Made by a program: the position numbers and the translations under genes. Under the pieces are notes generated by a model, which did no database searches, had not been told where the DNA came from, and was given only the letters and a program-made list of their open reading frames with translations. Below are positions 17,751-26,422 of a DNA stretch of 64,000 nucleotides, one piece after another. The first letter of the stretch is position 1. Each line of letters begins with the position of its first letter. This DNA is from Acidobacteriota bacterium. GTDB taxonomy: Bacteria; Acidobacteriota; Vicinamibacteria; Fen-336. The DNA lies in NCBI GenBank assembly GCA_011526565.1, contig WYBL01000168.1:20892-84891 (forward strand), read 5' to 3'.

Positions 17751-18148
17751 GCGGGAAGAGCGCGACCTCGGAGCTGCGCGTGCGCTACGCCGAAACCGAC
17801 CAGATGGGAGTCGCCTGGCACGGCGAGTACCTCGCGTGGTTCGAGGTCGCCCGCACCGACCTGCTGCGCGGCTTCGGCACCACCTACCGGGAAATGGAGG
17901 CCCAGGGCTTGAGACTGCCCGTGATCGCCGCCGAGGCGCGCTACCTGCGCCCCGCGCGCTACGACGACCTGCTTCAGGTGACGGCCCGCATCGCGCGGAT
18001 GACGCGGGTGCGGATGGCGTTCGACTACGAGGTCCGCCGCGAAGGCCAGGAGGAACTGCTGGCGACCGGCCGCACCGAGCACGCCGTGGTCGATCTCCGC
18101 GGGCGGCCCTGCCGGCTGCCCGACTCCCTGCGCCAGGTGCTCGCGTGA
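17747..18148 (+). CDS. Acyl-CoA thioesterase, YbgC/4-hydroxybenzoyl-CoA type
   Basis: 133 residues from GTG 17747, overlapping the rpe stop as GTGA. A single hot-dog fold with the family signature LRVRYAETDQMGVAWHGEYLAWFEVART at residues ~8-35; the catalytic Asp is in ETDQMG. Later segments (RYDDLLQVTARIARM, FDYEVRREG) fit the beta strands. Hydrolyses acyl-CoA thioesters; substrate chain length cannot be told from sequence. In proteobacteria YbgC sits with tol-pal, but here the neighbours are rpe and a sugar-nucleotide epimerase. Confidence 0.85.
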   Translation: MSGKSATSELRVRYAETDQMGVAWHGEYLAWFEVARTDLLRGFGTTYREMEAQGLRLPVIAAEARYLRPARYDDLLQVTARIARMTRVRMAFDYEVRREGQEELLATGRTEHAVVDLRGRPCRLPDSLRQVLA

Positions 18149-19083
18149 AGGCGCTGGTCACCGGCGCGGCCGGCTTCATCGGCTCGACGCTCTGCGAGCG
18201 GCTGCTGGCCGAGGGATGGAGCGTCCGCGCCGTCGACGGCTTCGTCGACTACTACCCGCGCGCGGTCAAGGAGACGAACCTCGCCCGCAGCAGCGAGCAC
18301 GCCGGCTTCGAGTTCCACGAGGGCCTGCTGCAGGACCTCGACCTGCGCCCGCTGCTGGGCGGCGTCGACGTCGTCTTCCACCTGGCCGCCCAGGCCGGCG
18401 TGCGCGCGTCGTGGGGCCGCGATTTCCGCCTCTACACCGACCACAACGTGCTCGGCACCCAGGTGCTGCTCGAGGCCGCGCTGCAGGCGGGGCGGCCGCG
18501 GGTCGTGTACGCGTCGTCGTCTTCGGTCTACGGCGACGCGCCGAGCCTGCCGCTGCGCGAGGACGGCCACTGCCACCCCGTGTCGCCCTACGGCGTCACC
18601 AAGCTCGCTGCCGAGCACCTCGTCCAGCTCTACAACCGCAACCACGGGCTGCACGTCACCAGCCTGCGTTTCTTCACCGTCTACGGCCCGCGCCAGCGGC
18701 CCGACATGGCGTTCCACCGGTTCCTGAAGGCGGCCCGCGACGGCGCCCCGATCCGCGTCTACGGCGACGGCAGCCAGACCCGTGACTTCACGTTCGTCGA
18801 CGACATCGTGACGGCGCTCGTGCGGGCGGCGGCGGACGGCCGCGCCGGCGGCGTGTACAACGTCGGCGGCGGCCAGCGGGTGGCGCTGCTCGACGTGATC
18901 CGCACCATCGAGCGGGTCAGCGGCCGCACGATCGAGACGATCCACGAGGAGGCCCAGAAGGGCGACATGCGCGACACCTTTGCCGACACCACGGCGGCCG
19001 CGGCGGACCTCGGCTTCCGCTCCACGGTCAGCCTCGAAGACGGCCTCGCCCGCGAGTGGGCGTGGATCCGGAGCCTGGCGTGA
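18145..19083 (+). CDS. NAD-dependent sugar-nucleotide epimerase/dehydratase
   Basis: 312 residues, an extended short-chain dehydrogenase. The NAD site is VTGAAGFIGSTLCERLL (4-20). The catalytic region holds SSSSVYGD and the YGVTKLAAEHL motif (Tyr-x3-Lys) near 152-162. Substrate-domain segments RFFTVYGPRQRPDMA and YGDGSQTRDFTFVDDIV match UDP-glucuronate/UDP-glucose 4-epimerase-like enzymes; the DYYPRAVKETNL segment near residue 33 is typical of UDP-glucuronate 4-epimerases. GTG 18145 overlaps the thioesterase stop as GTGA. A UDP-sugar dehydrogenase and hexose-1-phosphate genes lie within 8 kb, so a role in surface polysaccharide precursor supply is likely. Confidence 0.83.
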   Translation: MKALVTGAAGFIGSTLCERLLAEGWSVRAVDGFVDYYPRAVKETNLARSSEHAGFEFHEGLLQDLDLRPLLGGVDVVFHLAAQAGVRASWGRDFRLYTDHNVLGTQVLLEAALQAGRPRVVYASSSSVYGDAPSLPLREDGHCHPVSPYGVTKLAAEHLVQLYNRNHGLHVTSLRFFTVYGPRQRPDMAFHRFLKAARDGAPIRVYGDGSQTRDFTFVDDIVTALVRAAADGRAGGVYNVGGGQRVALLDVIRTIERVSGRTIETIHEEAQKGDMRDTFADTTAAAADLGFRSTVSLEDGLAREWAWIRSLA

Positions 19084-19925
19084 AGCGGCTGGCGGCGGCT
19101 CTCGCCCTGCTGGCGCTGGCGGGCTGCGGCTCGGGCGGACCGGTCGACATCGCGACGCTGGCCAGCAACTCGGCCCAGGTCGTCTGGGAGGCCGGCCAGA
19201 AGGCCGCCGAGAAGAAGCAGTGGGACGCCGCGCGCCAGCACTTCCGGCGCATCATCGACGGCTTCCCGCAGAGCGAGCTCGTGCCGCAGGCCCGCCTGGC
19301 GCTCGGCGACAGCTATTTCAAGGAAGGTGGCACGGCCAACTGGATCCTCGCGGCGGGCGCGTTCCGTGAGTTCCTCACGTTCTACCCCTCGCACCCGCGC
19401 TCGGACTACGCGCAGTTCATGTCGGCGGAGAGCCACTTCAAGCAGAAGAACCCGCCCGATCGCGACCAGACCGCGACGATCAGCGCGCTCGAGGAGTTCG
19501 ACCGGCTGCTCGAGCTGTTCCCCGAATCGCCCCACGTCGAGACGGCTCGCCAGCGCATCATGGAGTGCCGCCAGAGCCTCGCGCGGGCCGAGTTCGTCGC
19601 CGGCTGGTTCTACCAGAAGACGCGCCAGGCCTGCCGGGCGGCGATCCAGCGCTACGAGTACCTGCTGAAGGAGTACCCGGACTTCGCCGGCATCGACGAG
19701 ACCCTCCTCCGCATCGCCCAGTGTCTGGCGCTCGAAGCGCGGCCCGCCGAGGCGATGCCCTACCTGGCCCGGCTCGAGGAGGAGTTCCCGGACTCGCGCT
19801 TTGCTCCCGAGGGGCGAACGCTGGGCGAGACCTTGAAGGCCGCGCCTCCCGCTCCGGCCCCGGCGCCTGCCGCCTCGCCCAGCCCCAGCCCCTCGGAGGG
19901 GGCTCAAGGAACACTTGAGCCGTGA
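19080..19925 (+). CDS. bamD: Outer membrane assembly lipoprotein BamD
   Basis: 281 residues. A lipoprotein signal ends in LALLALAGCGSG (Cys near residue 16). Five TPR units follow, including KKQWDAARQHFRRIIDGFPQSE, GAFREFLTFYPSHPRSDYAQF and EEFDRLLELFPESPHVETARQR, the arrangement of BamD/ComL. Part of the BAM complex that inserts beta-barrel proteins in the outer membrane, hence evidence for a diderm cell. A proline/serine-rich tail from about 255 is unconserved. GTG 19080 overlaps the epimerase stop codon. Confidence 0.88.
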   Translation: MKRLAAALALLALAGCGSGGPVDIATLASNSAQVVWEAGQKAAEKKQWDAARQHFRRIIDGFPQSELVPQARLALGDSYFKEGGTANWILAAGAFREFLTFYPSHPRSDYAQFMSAESHFKQKNPPDRDQTATISALEEFDRLLELFPESPHVETARQRIMECRQSLARAEFVAGWFYQKTRQACRAAIQRYEYLLKEYPDFAGIDETLLRIAQCLALEARPAEAMPYLARLEEEFPDSRFAPEGRTLGETLKAAPPAPAPAPAASPSPSPSEGAQGTLEP

Positions 19926-19936
19926 GCAAAAACCCC

Positions 19937-19966
19937 TTGACCTCTCGTTCCTTTTCCTGCTAGCGT
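19937..19966 (+). promoter_or_regulatory. Sigma-70-type promoter, TTGACC-N18-TAGCGT
   Basis: TTGACC (19937-19942), 18 bases, TAGCGT (19961-19966). It starts just after bamD and gives a leader of about 100 bases before the LysM gene at 20074. Confidence 0.5.
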
Positions 19967-20073
19967 CGCGCCAACTCTCGGTGCGAGCTTCGGGCGGATC
20001 ACGGGCGGCGACCGTTCCGCGACCGAGGCGAGCCGGGAGCGAGGACGGCAACCAGGCCGTCAGGAGGTAGGCT

Positions 20074-21189
20074 GTGAGGTCCAATCGCAACGCGTTGCTC
20101 TGCGGCGCCGCCCTCGTCCTGGCCGCCGGGTTCGCCCAGGCCCAGGAGCCCGAGGCCGCCGCGCCGGCCGCTGCCAAGGTGGGACCGGCCACGATCGCGC
20201 CCCACTGGTCGAAGTACACCTACCCCGAGAGCGTCGCCGAGGGGGCGGCCTACCACCTGATCGAGAAGGGCGACACCCTCTGGGATCTGGCCAACCGCTA
20301 CCTCGGCAGCCCGTACCTCTGGCCCCAGATCTGGGACCAGAACAAGTACGTCACCGACGCCCACTGGATCTACCCCGGCGACCCGCTGCTGCTGCCCGCG
20401 CTCGACGTCGTCGCGGGCTCCGCGGGCCAGGGCGGCGAGGGGATGGACGAGGACGAGGACGAGCAGGCGCCTGTCGTAGAGGCCGCTCCCGAAACCGTGC
20501 TCTACCCCATCTCCGAGGAGTTCTCGATCTTCTGCGCCGGTGGCCTGTCGACCGCGGCCGAAGACCAGGGCTTCACGATCCTCGGCTCCGAAGAGACGCG
20601 GGCCCGCATGACCTTCGCGGATCGCGACATCGTCTACGTGAACAAGGGCGCCGCGGCCGGCGTGCGCGCGGGCGACGTCTACTCGATCCACCGGCCGGGC
20701 ACGAAGGTGATGCACCCGAAGACGGGCAAGCTGTTCGGGACCCGCATCGACAACATCGGCCGCCTGCGCGTGATCCTGGTCCAGGAGCGCTCGGCGACCG
20801 CCGTCATCGAGGCCGCCTGCCAGGAAGTCCAGGTCGGCGACTACCTCAAGCCCAACGAGCCCATCAACGTCCCGCTGGCCGTGCGCCGCGACCCGGCCGA
20901 CCGCATGACGCCCCCGTCCGGCAAGGCGGACGGCTACGTCGTGGAGATCGGGCTGGGCGGCGTGGCCGCCGCCACGGGGAACATGCTCACGATCGACATG
21001 GGGTCCGCCGCCGGCGTGGCCCCGGGCAACCTGCTCGTCGCGTACCGCCTGACCCACCCCGGCGACGCGAGCCAGCGCTACGTGCTTGGCGAGGTCGCGG
21101 TGGTCGCTGTGCGCGAGAAGAGCGCCACGGCCAAGGTCGTCTACTCCACCGACATCATCGAGGCCGGCGACCGCGTCGAACTCCGGTAG
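20074..21189 (+). CDS. Secreted LysM-domain protein
   Basis: 371 residues from GTG 20074, with AGGAGG seven bases upstream. Signal peptide residues 1-24 (ending GFAQAQ). One LysM module lies at about 60-110: YHLIEKGDTLWDLANRYLGS, then LWPQIWDQNKYVTDAHWIYPGD. An acidic stretch DEDEDE separates it from two beta-rich repeats in which AAAGVRAGDVYSIHR and SAAGVAPGNLLVAYR recur, about 140 residues apart; similar domains follow LysM in many FecR/LysM outer-surface proteins. Probably binds peptidoglycan in the periplasm. Own promoter and a strong terminator make it a single-gene unit. Confidence 0.85.
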   Translation: MRSNRNALLCGAALVLAAGFAQAQEPEAAAPAAAKVGPATIAPHWSKYTYPESVAEGAAYHLIEKGDTLWDLANRYLGSPYLWPQIWDQNKYVTDAHWIYPGDPLLLPALDVVAGSAGQGGEGMDEDEDEQAPVVEAAPETVLYPISEEFSIFCAGGLSTAAEDQGFTILGSEETRARMTFADRDIVYVNKGAAAGVRAGDVYSIHRPGTKVMHPKTGKLFGTRIDNIGRLRVILVQERSATAVIEAACQEVQVGDYLKPNEPINVPLAVRRDPADRMTPPSGKADGYVVEIGLGGVAAATGNMLTIDMGSAAGVAPGNLLVAYRLTHPGDASQRYVLGEVAVVAVREKSATAKVVYSTDIIEAGDRVELR

Positions 21190-21205
21190 GACGCCCCGTC
21201 CCCGG

Positions 21206-21252
21206 GCCTCCGCGGCCTCGATCCCCCAGGGGGTCGAGGCCGCGAGGCTTTT
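21206..21252. terminator. Rho-independent terminator between convergent genes
   Basis: A 20-base-pair hairpin with one or two bulged bases: GCCTCCGCGGCCTCGATCCC pairs with the mirror sequence ending at 21248, followed by CTTTTGG. It lies between the LysM gene (+) and pgsA (-) and probably serves the plus strand, with some effect in both directions. Confidence 0.8.
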
Positions 21253-21261
21253 GGAGCCGGT

Positions 21262-21810
21262 TCAGCGCGGCGAACCCCACAGCGCTTCGCGGCCGTGGCG
21301 CACGAAGTAGTCGATCCCCGACCACGTCGCGATCGCCACCACCACCCACAACGCCACGGTCCCGAGCGGCAGCAGCAACGGGAACTCGAGGGCCAGGATC
21401 AGGAGCGAGATCGCCACCACCTGGGCCACCATCTTCGACTTGCCGAGCCCCGAGGCCGGGATCACCATGCCCCTTCCAGTCGCCAGCGTGCGCAGCCAGG
21501 TCACCGCGAACTCGCGGCCGATCACGATCACGGCCATCCAGGCGGGCACGCTGCCGAGCTCGACGAGCGCGATCAAGGCCGCCGACGTCAGCAGCTTGTC
21601 CGCGATCGGGTCGAGCAGGATGCCGAGCTTGGTGACCTGGTTGCGCCGGCGGGCGAGGTAGCCGTCGAGCCAGTCGGTGAGGACGGCGACGCCGAACACG
21701 ACGGCGCCGGCCAGGGTGCCGTGCGGCGTCCGGGTCAGCAGCAGCGCGACCAGCATTGGCACCAGGAAGATGCGCAGCAGGGTCAGCGCCACCGGCAGGT
21801 TCACGGCCAT
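21262..21810 (-). CDS. pgsA: CDP-diacylglycerol--glycerol-3-phosphate 3-phosphatidyltransferase
   Basis: 182 residues from ATG 21810. The CDP-alcohol phosphotransferase motif DG-x2-AR-x8-G-x3-D-x3-D is complete: DWLDGYLARRRN then GILLDPIADK (residues ~46-72). Four to five membrane helices. The N-terminal NLPVALTLLRIFLVP and the GREFAVTWLRTLA segment are typical of PgsA. Makes phosphatidylglycerophosphate, committing CDP-diacylglycerol to phosphatidylglycerol and cardiolipin in the inner membrane. Lies 32 bases after the UDP-sugar dehydrogenase gene on the same strand. Confidence 0.92.
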   Translation of the reverse strand: MAVNLPVALTLLRIFLVPMLVALLLTRTPHGTLAGAVVFGVAVLTDWLDGYLARRRNQVTKLGILLDPIADKLLTSAALIALVELGSVPAWMAVIVIGREFAVTWLRTLATGRGMVIPASGLGKSKMVAQVVAISLLILALEFPLLLPLGTVALWVVVAIATWSGIDYFVRHGREALWGSPR

Positions 21811-21842
21811 CCTCGCGCGCCTCCCGCGGGCGCCGCCCTGGC

Positions 21843-23168
21843 TCAGAGCCTGAGCAGCTTCGGCGACGTCAGTCCCCGCGTCGCGTTGCGGGTGTCGAGC
21901 ACCAGCGGTGCGGCGTCCACGATTTCGGGCCAGGACAGGCCGCCGTGGTCGGTGACGATCACGACCGCGTCGCACTGCCGGACGGCCGGCATCAGCTCGG
22001 CCGAGTGCTCCGTCTGCTCCCCGAAGCGGACCGAAGGAACGAACGGGTCGTGCCACAGCACCGTCGCGCCGCGCGACCGCAGGACGTTGATGATGTCGAG
22101 GGCGGGCGACTCGCGGACGTCGTCGATGTCCTTCTTGTAGGCGACCCCGACGACCAGGATGCGGCTGCCGTTGACGGCCTTCTTCTGGTCGTTGAGCGCC
22201 AGCGCGACCCGCTCGCAGACGTACTCGGGCATCTCGGAGTTGATCTCCCCCGCCAGCTCGATGAAGCGCGCCCTGTAGTTGAGCGTCTTCATCTTCCACG
22301 ACAGGTACAGCGGGTCGATCGGGATGCAGTGGCCGCCGAGGCCGGGCCCGGGATAGAACGGCATGAAGCCGAACGGCTTGCTGGCCGCGGCCTCGATCAC
22401 CTCCCAGACGTTGACGCCGAGGCGCTCGCACATCAGGGCGACCTCGTTGACGAGGCCGATGTTGACGCTGCGGAAGGTGTTCTCGAGCAGCTTCACCATC
22501 TCGGCCGTGCGGGTCGACGAGACCTCGATCACCGTCTCGACCGCACGCGAGTACAGGGCCTTGGCGGCCGCAGTGCACTCCGGCGTCACGCCGCCGATGA
22601 TCTTGGGCGTGTTGCGGGTGTGGTACCTCGGGTTGCCGGGGTCGACCCGCTCGGGCGAGAAGGCCAGGAAGAAGTCGTTCCCCGCCTTCAGCCCGCCGCG
22701 CTCGAGGATCGGCTGGATCAGCTCCTCGGTCGTGCCCGGGTAGGTCGTGCTCTCGAGCACGATCAACTGGCCGGGGCGCTGGTGCTGGGCGATCGCCTCC
22801 GAGGCGTCGACCACCATCGACAGGTCGGGATCCTTGGTCTTGCCCAGCGGCGTGGGCACGCAGATGATGATCGCGTCGCACTCGGCGAGGCCCGCGAAGT
22901 CCGCGCTCGCCACCAGGCGCCCGGCCTGCACGTGTTCGGCCACCCGCGCCGCCGGCACGTCCTTCACGTAGGACTCGCCCCGGTTGATCGCCGCGACCTT
23001 CTCCTCGGCGATGTCGAAGCCGCGGACCCGGAGGCCGGCCGAGGCGAACTCGACGGCCAGCGGCAGGCCCACGTAGCCGAGCCCGATGGTTCCGACCAGG
23101 GCCTCGCCGGCGGCGATCCTCGCGACCAGTGCGGCCTGCTTCTGATTGACGACCCCCGGCTCGGCCAT
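21843..23168 (-). CDS. UDP-sugar 6-dehydrogenase (WbpA/UDP-GlcNAc dehydrogenase type)
   Basis: 441 residues from ATG 23168; an upstream GTG (23207) would sit too close to the promoter. NAD site VGTIGLGYVGLPLAVEFA near the N terminus, ESTTYPGTTEE around 123-133, and the catalytic Cys at about 281 in GLGGHCIPIDPLYLSWK. The last motif matches WbpA/Wzt-type UDP-N-acetylhexosamine 6-dehydrogenases better than UDP-glucose dehydrogenase. Two-step NAD oxidation of the C6 hydroxyl to a uronic acid for surface polysaccharide. Driven by a near-consensus promoter; divergent from the sugar-phosphate nucleotidyltransferase gene. Confidence 0.88.
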   Translation of the reverse strand: MAEPGVVNQKQAALVARIAAGEALVGTIGLGYVGLPLAVEFASAGLRVRGFDIAEEKVAAINRGESYVKDVPAARVAEHVQAGRLVASADFAGLAECDAIIICVPTPLGKTKDPDLSMVVDASEAIAQHQRPGQLIVLESTTYPGTTEELIQPILERGGLKAGNDFFLAFSPERVDPGNPRYHTRNTPKIIGGVTPECTAAAKALYSRAVETVIEVSSTRTAEMVKLLENTFRSVNIGLVNEVALMCERLGVNVWEVIEAAASKPFGFMPFYPGPGLGGHCIPIDPLYLSWKMKTLNYRARFIELAGEINSEMPEYVCERVALALNDQKKAVNGSRILVVGVAYKKDIDDVRESPALDIINVLRSRGATVLWHDPFVPSVRFGEQTEHSAELMPAVRQCDAVVIVTDHGGLSWPEIVDAAPLVLDTRNATRGLTSPKLLRL

Positions 23169-23224
23169 GGCGCTGTGATCGGCTCCTCGTTGCGCCCCGC
23201 GGACCACCCGCGGCGCGGGCCGCG

Positions 23225-23254
23225 ACTATACGTAAGCGGGCCCCGCGGTGTCAA
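23225..23254 (-). promoter_or_regulatory. Sigma-70-type promoter, TTGACA-N18-TATAGT
   Basis: Minus strand TTGACA (23254-23249), 18 bases, TATAGT (23230-23225), the closest to consensus in the window. Predicted start near 23218, giving a 50-base leader to the UDP-sugar dehydrogenase. The spacer contains GCGGGGCCCGC. Confidence 0.75.
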
Positions 23255-23354
23255 ACCCGCATCCTTGCAAGTCTCTCTCGGAAAGCAAGATAGACCGCCC
23301 GCCCGGTCCGCCGCGGGGGCCTGCTAAGATCCCGCCTTCGTTTCGGGAGGTGCC

Positions 23355-24422
23355 TTGAAATCGGTGATCCTGGCGGGGGGCGAGGGCACGCGGCTGAGGC
23401 CGTTGACGCTGGAGTTGCCGAAGCCGGTCGTGCCCGTGCTCGACCGGCCATTCCTGCAGTACCAGCTCGACCTGCTGGCGACCGCCGGCGTACGCGACAT
23501 CGTGTTCTCGGTCGCGTACCAGCCCGACCGCGTGCGCAGCGTGTTCGGCGACGGGGCGGCGCTCGGGCGCAGCATCGTCTACGCGGTCGAGGACGAGCCG
23601 CTCGGCACCGGCGGCGCGGTGCGCAACGCCTGGCCCCACCTCGACGACGTCACCGTGGTCTTCAACGGCGACGTGCTGACCGACGTCGACCTGCCGAAGG
23701 TGGTGGCCGATCACAAGGCGTCCGGCGCCGTCGCCACCATCGTGCTGCACCCGGTGCCCAACCCGGCGGCCTACGGGCTCGTCGAGTTCGACGGCGGCGG
23801 GCGCGTGACGCGCTTCCTCGAGAAGCCGAAGCCCGAGGAGATCACGACCGACACGATCAACGCCGGCATCTACGTGCTCGACAGCCGGGCGCTGGACCTG
23901 ATCCCGCCGAACGTGAACCACTCGATCGAGCGGGGCTTCTTCCCCGCCCTGCTGCGGCGCGGCGACCTGGTCCGCGCCCACGTGCACCGCGGCTACTGGA
24001 TCGACATCGGCACTCCGGAGAAGTACCTGCAGGTCCACGAGGACCTGCTCGCCGGCCGCTTCCCGCTGGCGATCGCGGCCCCCGAGCGCGGTCCCCGGGT
24101 GTTCGTCGCGGACGGGGCCCTGGTCGCGGACGGGGCCCGGCTCGAGGGCCCGTGCTACGTGGGGCCCGGGTGCCGGATCGAGGCCGGAGCGGTCGTCGGC
24201 GCCGGCGCGGTGCTGACCCGCGACGTCACGCTGGGGCCCGGGGCGCGGGTCGAGGCGAGCGTGCTGTGGGCCGGCTGCAGCCTCGGCGCGGAAGCCCGCG
24301 TGCGCGGCGCGCTGCTGGCCTCCGGCGTCGCGCTGGGCGCCCACGCCGCGGTCGGCCCCGGCTCCTGCCTCGGCCAGCAGGCCCGCATCCCCGATCACAG
24401 CCGGCTCGGCGCCGGCGCCTGA
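23355..24422 (+). CDS. Sugar-phosphate nucleotidyltransferase (mannose-1-phosphate guanylyltransferase-like)
   Basis: 355 residues from TTG 23355 with GGGAGG five bases upstream. The nucleotidyltransferase domain starts VILAGGEGTRLRPLTLELPKP (residues 4-24), includes FNGDVLTDVDL (around 102-112) and GYWIDIGTPEKYLQ (near 215-228). After about 245 comes a left-handed beta-helix built from hexapeptide repeats (GPGCRIEAGAVVGAGAVLTRD). This layout is shared by mannose-1-phosphate guanylyltransferases and glucose-1-phosphate nucleotidyltransferases; the pairing with a phosphomannomutase-like gene eight bases downstream suggests GDP-mannose supply. Nucleotide specificity is not provable by eye. Confidence 0.8.
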   Translation: MKSVILAGGEGTRLRPLTLELPKPVVPVLDRPFLQYQLDLLATAGVRDIVFSVAYQPDRVRSVFGDGAALGRSIVYAVEDEPLGTGGAVRNAWPHLDDVTVVFNGDVLTDVDLPKVVADHKASGAVATIVLHPVPNPAAYGLVEFDGGGRVTRFLEKPKPEEITTDTINAGIYVLDSRALDLIPPNVNHSIERGFFPALLRRGDLVRAHVHRGYWIDIGTPEKYLQVHEDLLAGRFPLAIAAPERGPRVFVADGALVADGARLEGPCYVGPGCRIEAGAVVGAGAVLTRDVTLGPGARVEASVLWAGCSLGAEARVRGALLASGVALGAHAAVGPGSCLGQQARIPDHSRLGAGA

Positions 24423-24429
24423 GGACGCC

Positions 24430-25779
24430 ATGAGCAGAGTCGACCCCTCGATCTTCAAGGCCTACGACGTGCGCGGGATCTACCCGACGCAGATCGACGG
24501 GGCCGTCGCCCGCCGCATCGGCGCCGCCTTCGTCGACTACCTGGGCGCGAAGCGGATCGCGATCGGGCGCGACATCCGCCTGTCGTCGCCCGAGATCGCG
24601 ACGGCCTTCGAGCAGGGCGCGCGGGCCCGTGGCGCCGACGTGGCGGACATCGGCGTGGTCGGCACGGACGTCCTGTACTACTACGTCGCCCGCAACGACC
24701 TCGACGGCGGCGCGATCATCACCGCCTCCCACAACCCGAAGGAGTACAACGGGCTCAAGATGGTCCGCCGCGGCGCGCTCGCGCTGTCCGGAGACGCCGG
24801 CATCCGCGAGATCCGCGAGGCGATCGTGGGCGGCGCCCATGCCGACCTGGCGACGCCCCCGGGCGAGCCCGCGCGCGTCGCCGACGTGCTCGAGGAGTAC
24901 GCGCGGCACTGCCTGTCGTTCATCGACGCGAGGCGGGTGCCGCGGCTCAAGGTCGTGATGGACGCCGGCAACGGCATGGGCTCGGTCGCGGCGAGGCCGG
25001 TGTTCCGCGACCTGCCGCTCGAGACCGTGCCGCTCTATTTCGAGCCGGACGGCACCTTCCCCAACCACCCCGCCGACCCGCTGATCGAGGAGAACCGCCT
25101 CGAGATCATGGAACGGGTCAAGGCCGAAGGCGCGGACCTGGGCATCGCGTGGGACGGCGACGCCGACCGCTGCTTCTTCATCGACGACACCGGCGCCTTC
25201 GTGCCCGGCGACTTCGTGACCGCGCTGCTCGGCGAGGCGTTCTGCCGCAAGGAGCCGGGCGCCCGCATCATCTACGACGTGCGCGCCTCGCGCGCCGTGG
25301 CCGACCGCGTCGGCGCCGCGGGCGGCACCGCACTCATGCACCGGGTGGGCCACGCCTTCATCAAGAAGCGGATGCGCGACGAAGGCGCCGTGTTCGGCGG
25401 CGAGGTCTCCGGCCACTTCTACTTCCGCGAGAACTGGTTCGCCGACAACGGCATGATCCCCGCGCTGGTCCTGCTCGAACTGCTGGGCGACGGGCAGAAG
25501 CTCTCGCAGCGCCTGGCGCCCCTGCGCGCGCGCTACCACCTCTCGGGCGAGATCAACTCGAAAGTAGCGGACGTGCCGCGGGCCCTGGCCCGCCTCGAGG
25601 AGCGCTACGCCGACGGCAGGATCACGAAGCTGGACGGCGTCTCCGTCGACTACGACGACTGGCACTTCAACGTGCGCGCCTCGAACACGGAGCCGCTGCT
25701 CCGCCTCAACCTCGAGGCCTACGGCGACGCGGAGATGCAGCGACGGCGCGACGAGGTGCTGGCGGTGATCCGCGGCTAG
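24430..25779 (+). CDS. Phosphomannomutase/phosphoglucomutase
   Basis: 449 residues. Motifs in order: FKAYDVRGIYPTQID (9-23), the phosphoserine loop ITASHNPKEYNGLKMV (about 97-112, Ser at 100), the Mg site AWDGDADRCFFID (about 240-252), GEVSGHFYFRENW (near 325-337) and the phosphate loop RASNTEPLLRLNLE (around 416-429). This is the dual-specificity AlgC/ManB class that interconverts hexose 1- and 6-phosphates. Forms a two-gene unit with the nucleotidyltransferase before it. A perfect GACCGCCG/CGGCGGTC palindrome follows the gene and overlaps the next promoter. Confidence 0.92.
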   Translation: MSRVDPSIFKAYDVRGIYPTQIDGAVARRIGAAFVDYLGAKRIAIGRDIRLSSPEIATAFEQGARARGADVADIGVVGTDVLYYYVARNDLDGGAIITASHNPKEYNGLKMVRRGALALSGDAGIREIREAIVGGAHADLATPPGEPARVADVLEEYARHCLSFIDARRVPRLKVVMDAGNGMGSVAARPVFRDLPLETVPLYFEPDGTFPNHPADPLIEENRLEIMERVKAEGADLGIAWDGDADRCFFIDDTGAFVPGDFVTALLGEAFCRKEPGARIIYDVRASRAVADRVGAAGGTALMHRVGHAFIKKRMRDEGAVFGGEVSGHFYFRENWFADNGMIPALVLLELLGDGQKLSQRLAPLRARYHLSGEINSKVADVPRALARLEERYADGRITKLDGVSVDYDDWHFNVRASNTEPLLRLNLEAYGDAEMQRRRDEVLAVIRG

Positions 25780-25798
25780 GGGAAGCGTCGTCGCGGCC

Positions 25799-25828
25799 TT
25801 GACCGCCGCTCGCGGCGGTCGCTATGAT
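25799..25828 (+). promoter_or_regulatory. Sigma-70-type promoter, TTGACC-N18-TATGAT, with palindromic spacer
   Basis: TTGACC (25799-25804), 18 bases, TATGAT (25823-25828). Start near 25835, eight bases before tRNA-Gly. A perfect 8-bp inverted repeat GACCGCCG-CTCG-CGGCGGTC (25801-25820) fills the spacer and may be an operator, or a hairpin ending transcription of the mutase gene. Confidence 0.75.
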
Positions 25829-25842
25829 TCCTTCCGTCCGGG

Positions 25843-25918
25843 GCGGGCGTAGCTCAGTTGGTAGAGTACGAGCTTCCCAAGCTCGGTGTCGCGGGTTCGA
25901 ACCCCGTCGCCCGCTCCA
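25843..25918 (+). tRNA. tRNA-Gly (anticodon CCC)
   Basis: 76 bases with encoded CCA. Acceptor stem GCGGGCG/CGCCCGC, discriminator T, D arm GCTCAGTTGGTAGAGT, anticodon stem CGAGC/GCTCG around loop TTCCCAA, and T arm GCGGGTTCGAACCCCGT. Reads GGG codons. Strong promoter just upstream; the bactofilin gene follows after 46 bases and may be cotranscribed. Confidence 0.95.
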
Positions 25919-25964
25919 AACTTTCCCCGCGCCAGGACGTTCTGAGGAGGCGAAAGAGCACGCG

Positions 25965-26396
25965 ATGGGCCTTTTTGGCGGCAAGACTCCCGAGCCCAAG
26001 GCGGCGGACCCGTCGACCCGTCCTGCCCCCGCGGCGGCAGCGCCCGTCGCCCCGGCGCCCGCGCCTCGTCCCCAGCCTTGCGTGCTGGGCGCGCAGACGA
26101 CCTTCAAGGGCGAACTGATCGCCGAGGAGGACGTGCTGGTCGAGGGGACCGTGGAGGGGCTCGTGAAGTCCTCGCGGTCGCTGCGGGTCGGTGCCACCGG
26201 CCGCGTCAAGGCCGCGCTCCACGCCAGCTCGATCGTGATCTCGGGCGAGGTCACCGGCGACTGCACCGCCAGCGAGCGGGTGGAACTGCAGGCGACGGCC
26301 CGCCTGTTCGGCAACATCCGCGCCCCGCGGATCGTGATCGCGGAGGGCGCGCTCTTCAAGGGGCAGAGCGACATGAGCGCTCCCGCCGGCGCCTGA
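25965..26396 (+). CDS. Bactofilin family cytoskeletal protein
   Basis: 143 residues from ATG 25965 (GAGGAGG 14 bases upstream). A flexible proline/alanine-rich N-terminal arm (residues 1-38) precedes the bactofilin beta-helix core: TFKGELIAEEDVLVEGTVEG, ASSIVISGEVTGDCTASERVEL, LFGNIRAPRIVIAEGALFKG. Bactofilins polymerise without nucleotides and shape the cell or position envelope enzymes. The gene lies 26 bases before hrcA and probably shares its transcript. No membrane-anchoring helix is seen. Confidence 0.88.
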   Translation: MGLFGGKTPEPKAADPSTRPAPAAAAPVAPAPAPRPQPCVLGAQTTFKGELIAEEDVLVEGTVEGLVKSSRSLRVGATGRVKAALHASSIVISGEVTGDCTASERVELQATARLFGNIRAPRIVIAEGALFKGQSDMSAPAGA

Positions 26397-26422
26397 TCGC
26401 GCCGCTTCCCGCCCGCTCGGAC

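Noticed and set aside
23281..23330. Sigma-70 promoter for the sugar nucleotidyltransferase (TTGCAA-N18-GATAGA or TAAGAT at 23325)
   Set aside because: One hexamer of each pair is poor, unlike the five clear promoters.
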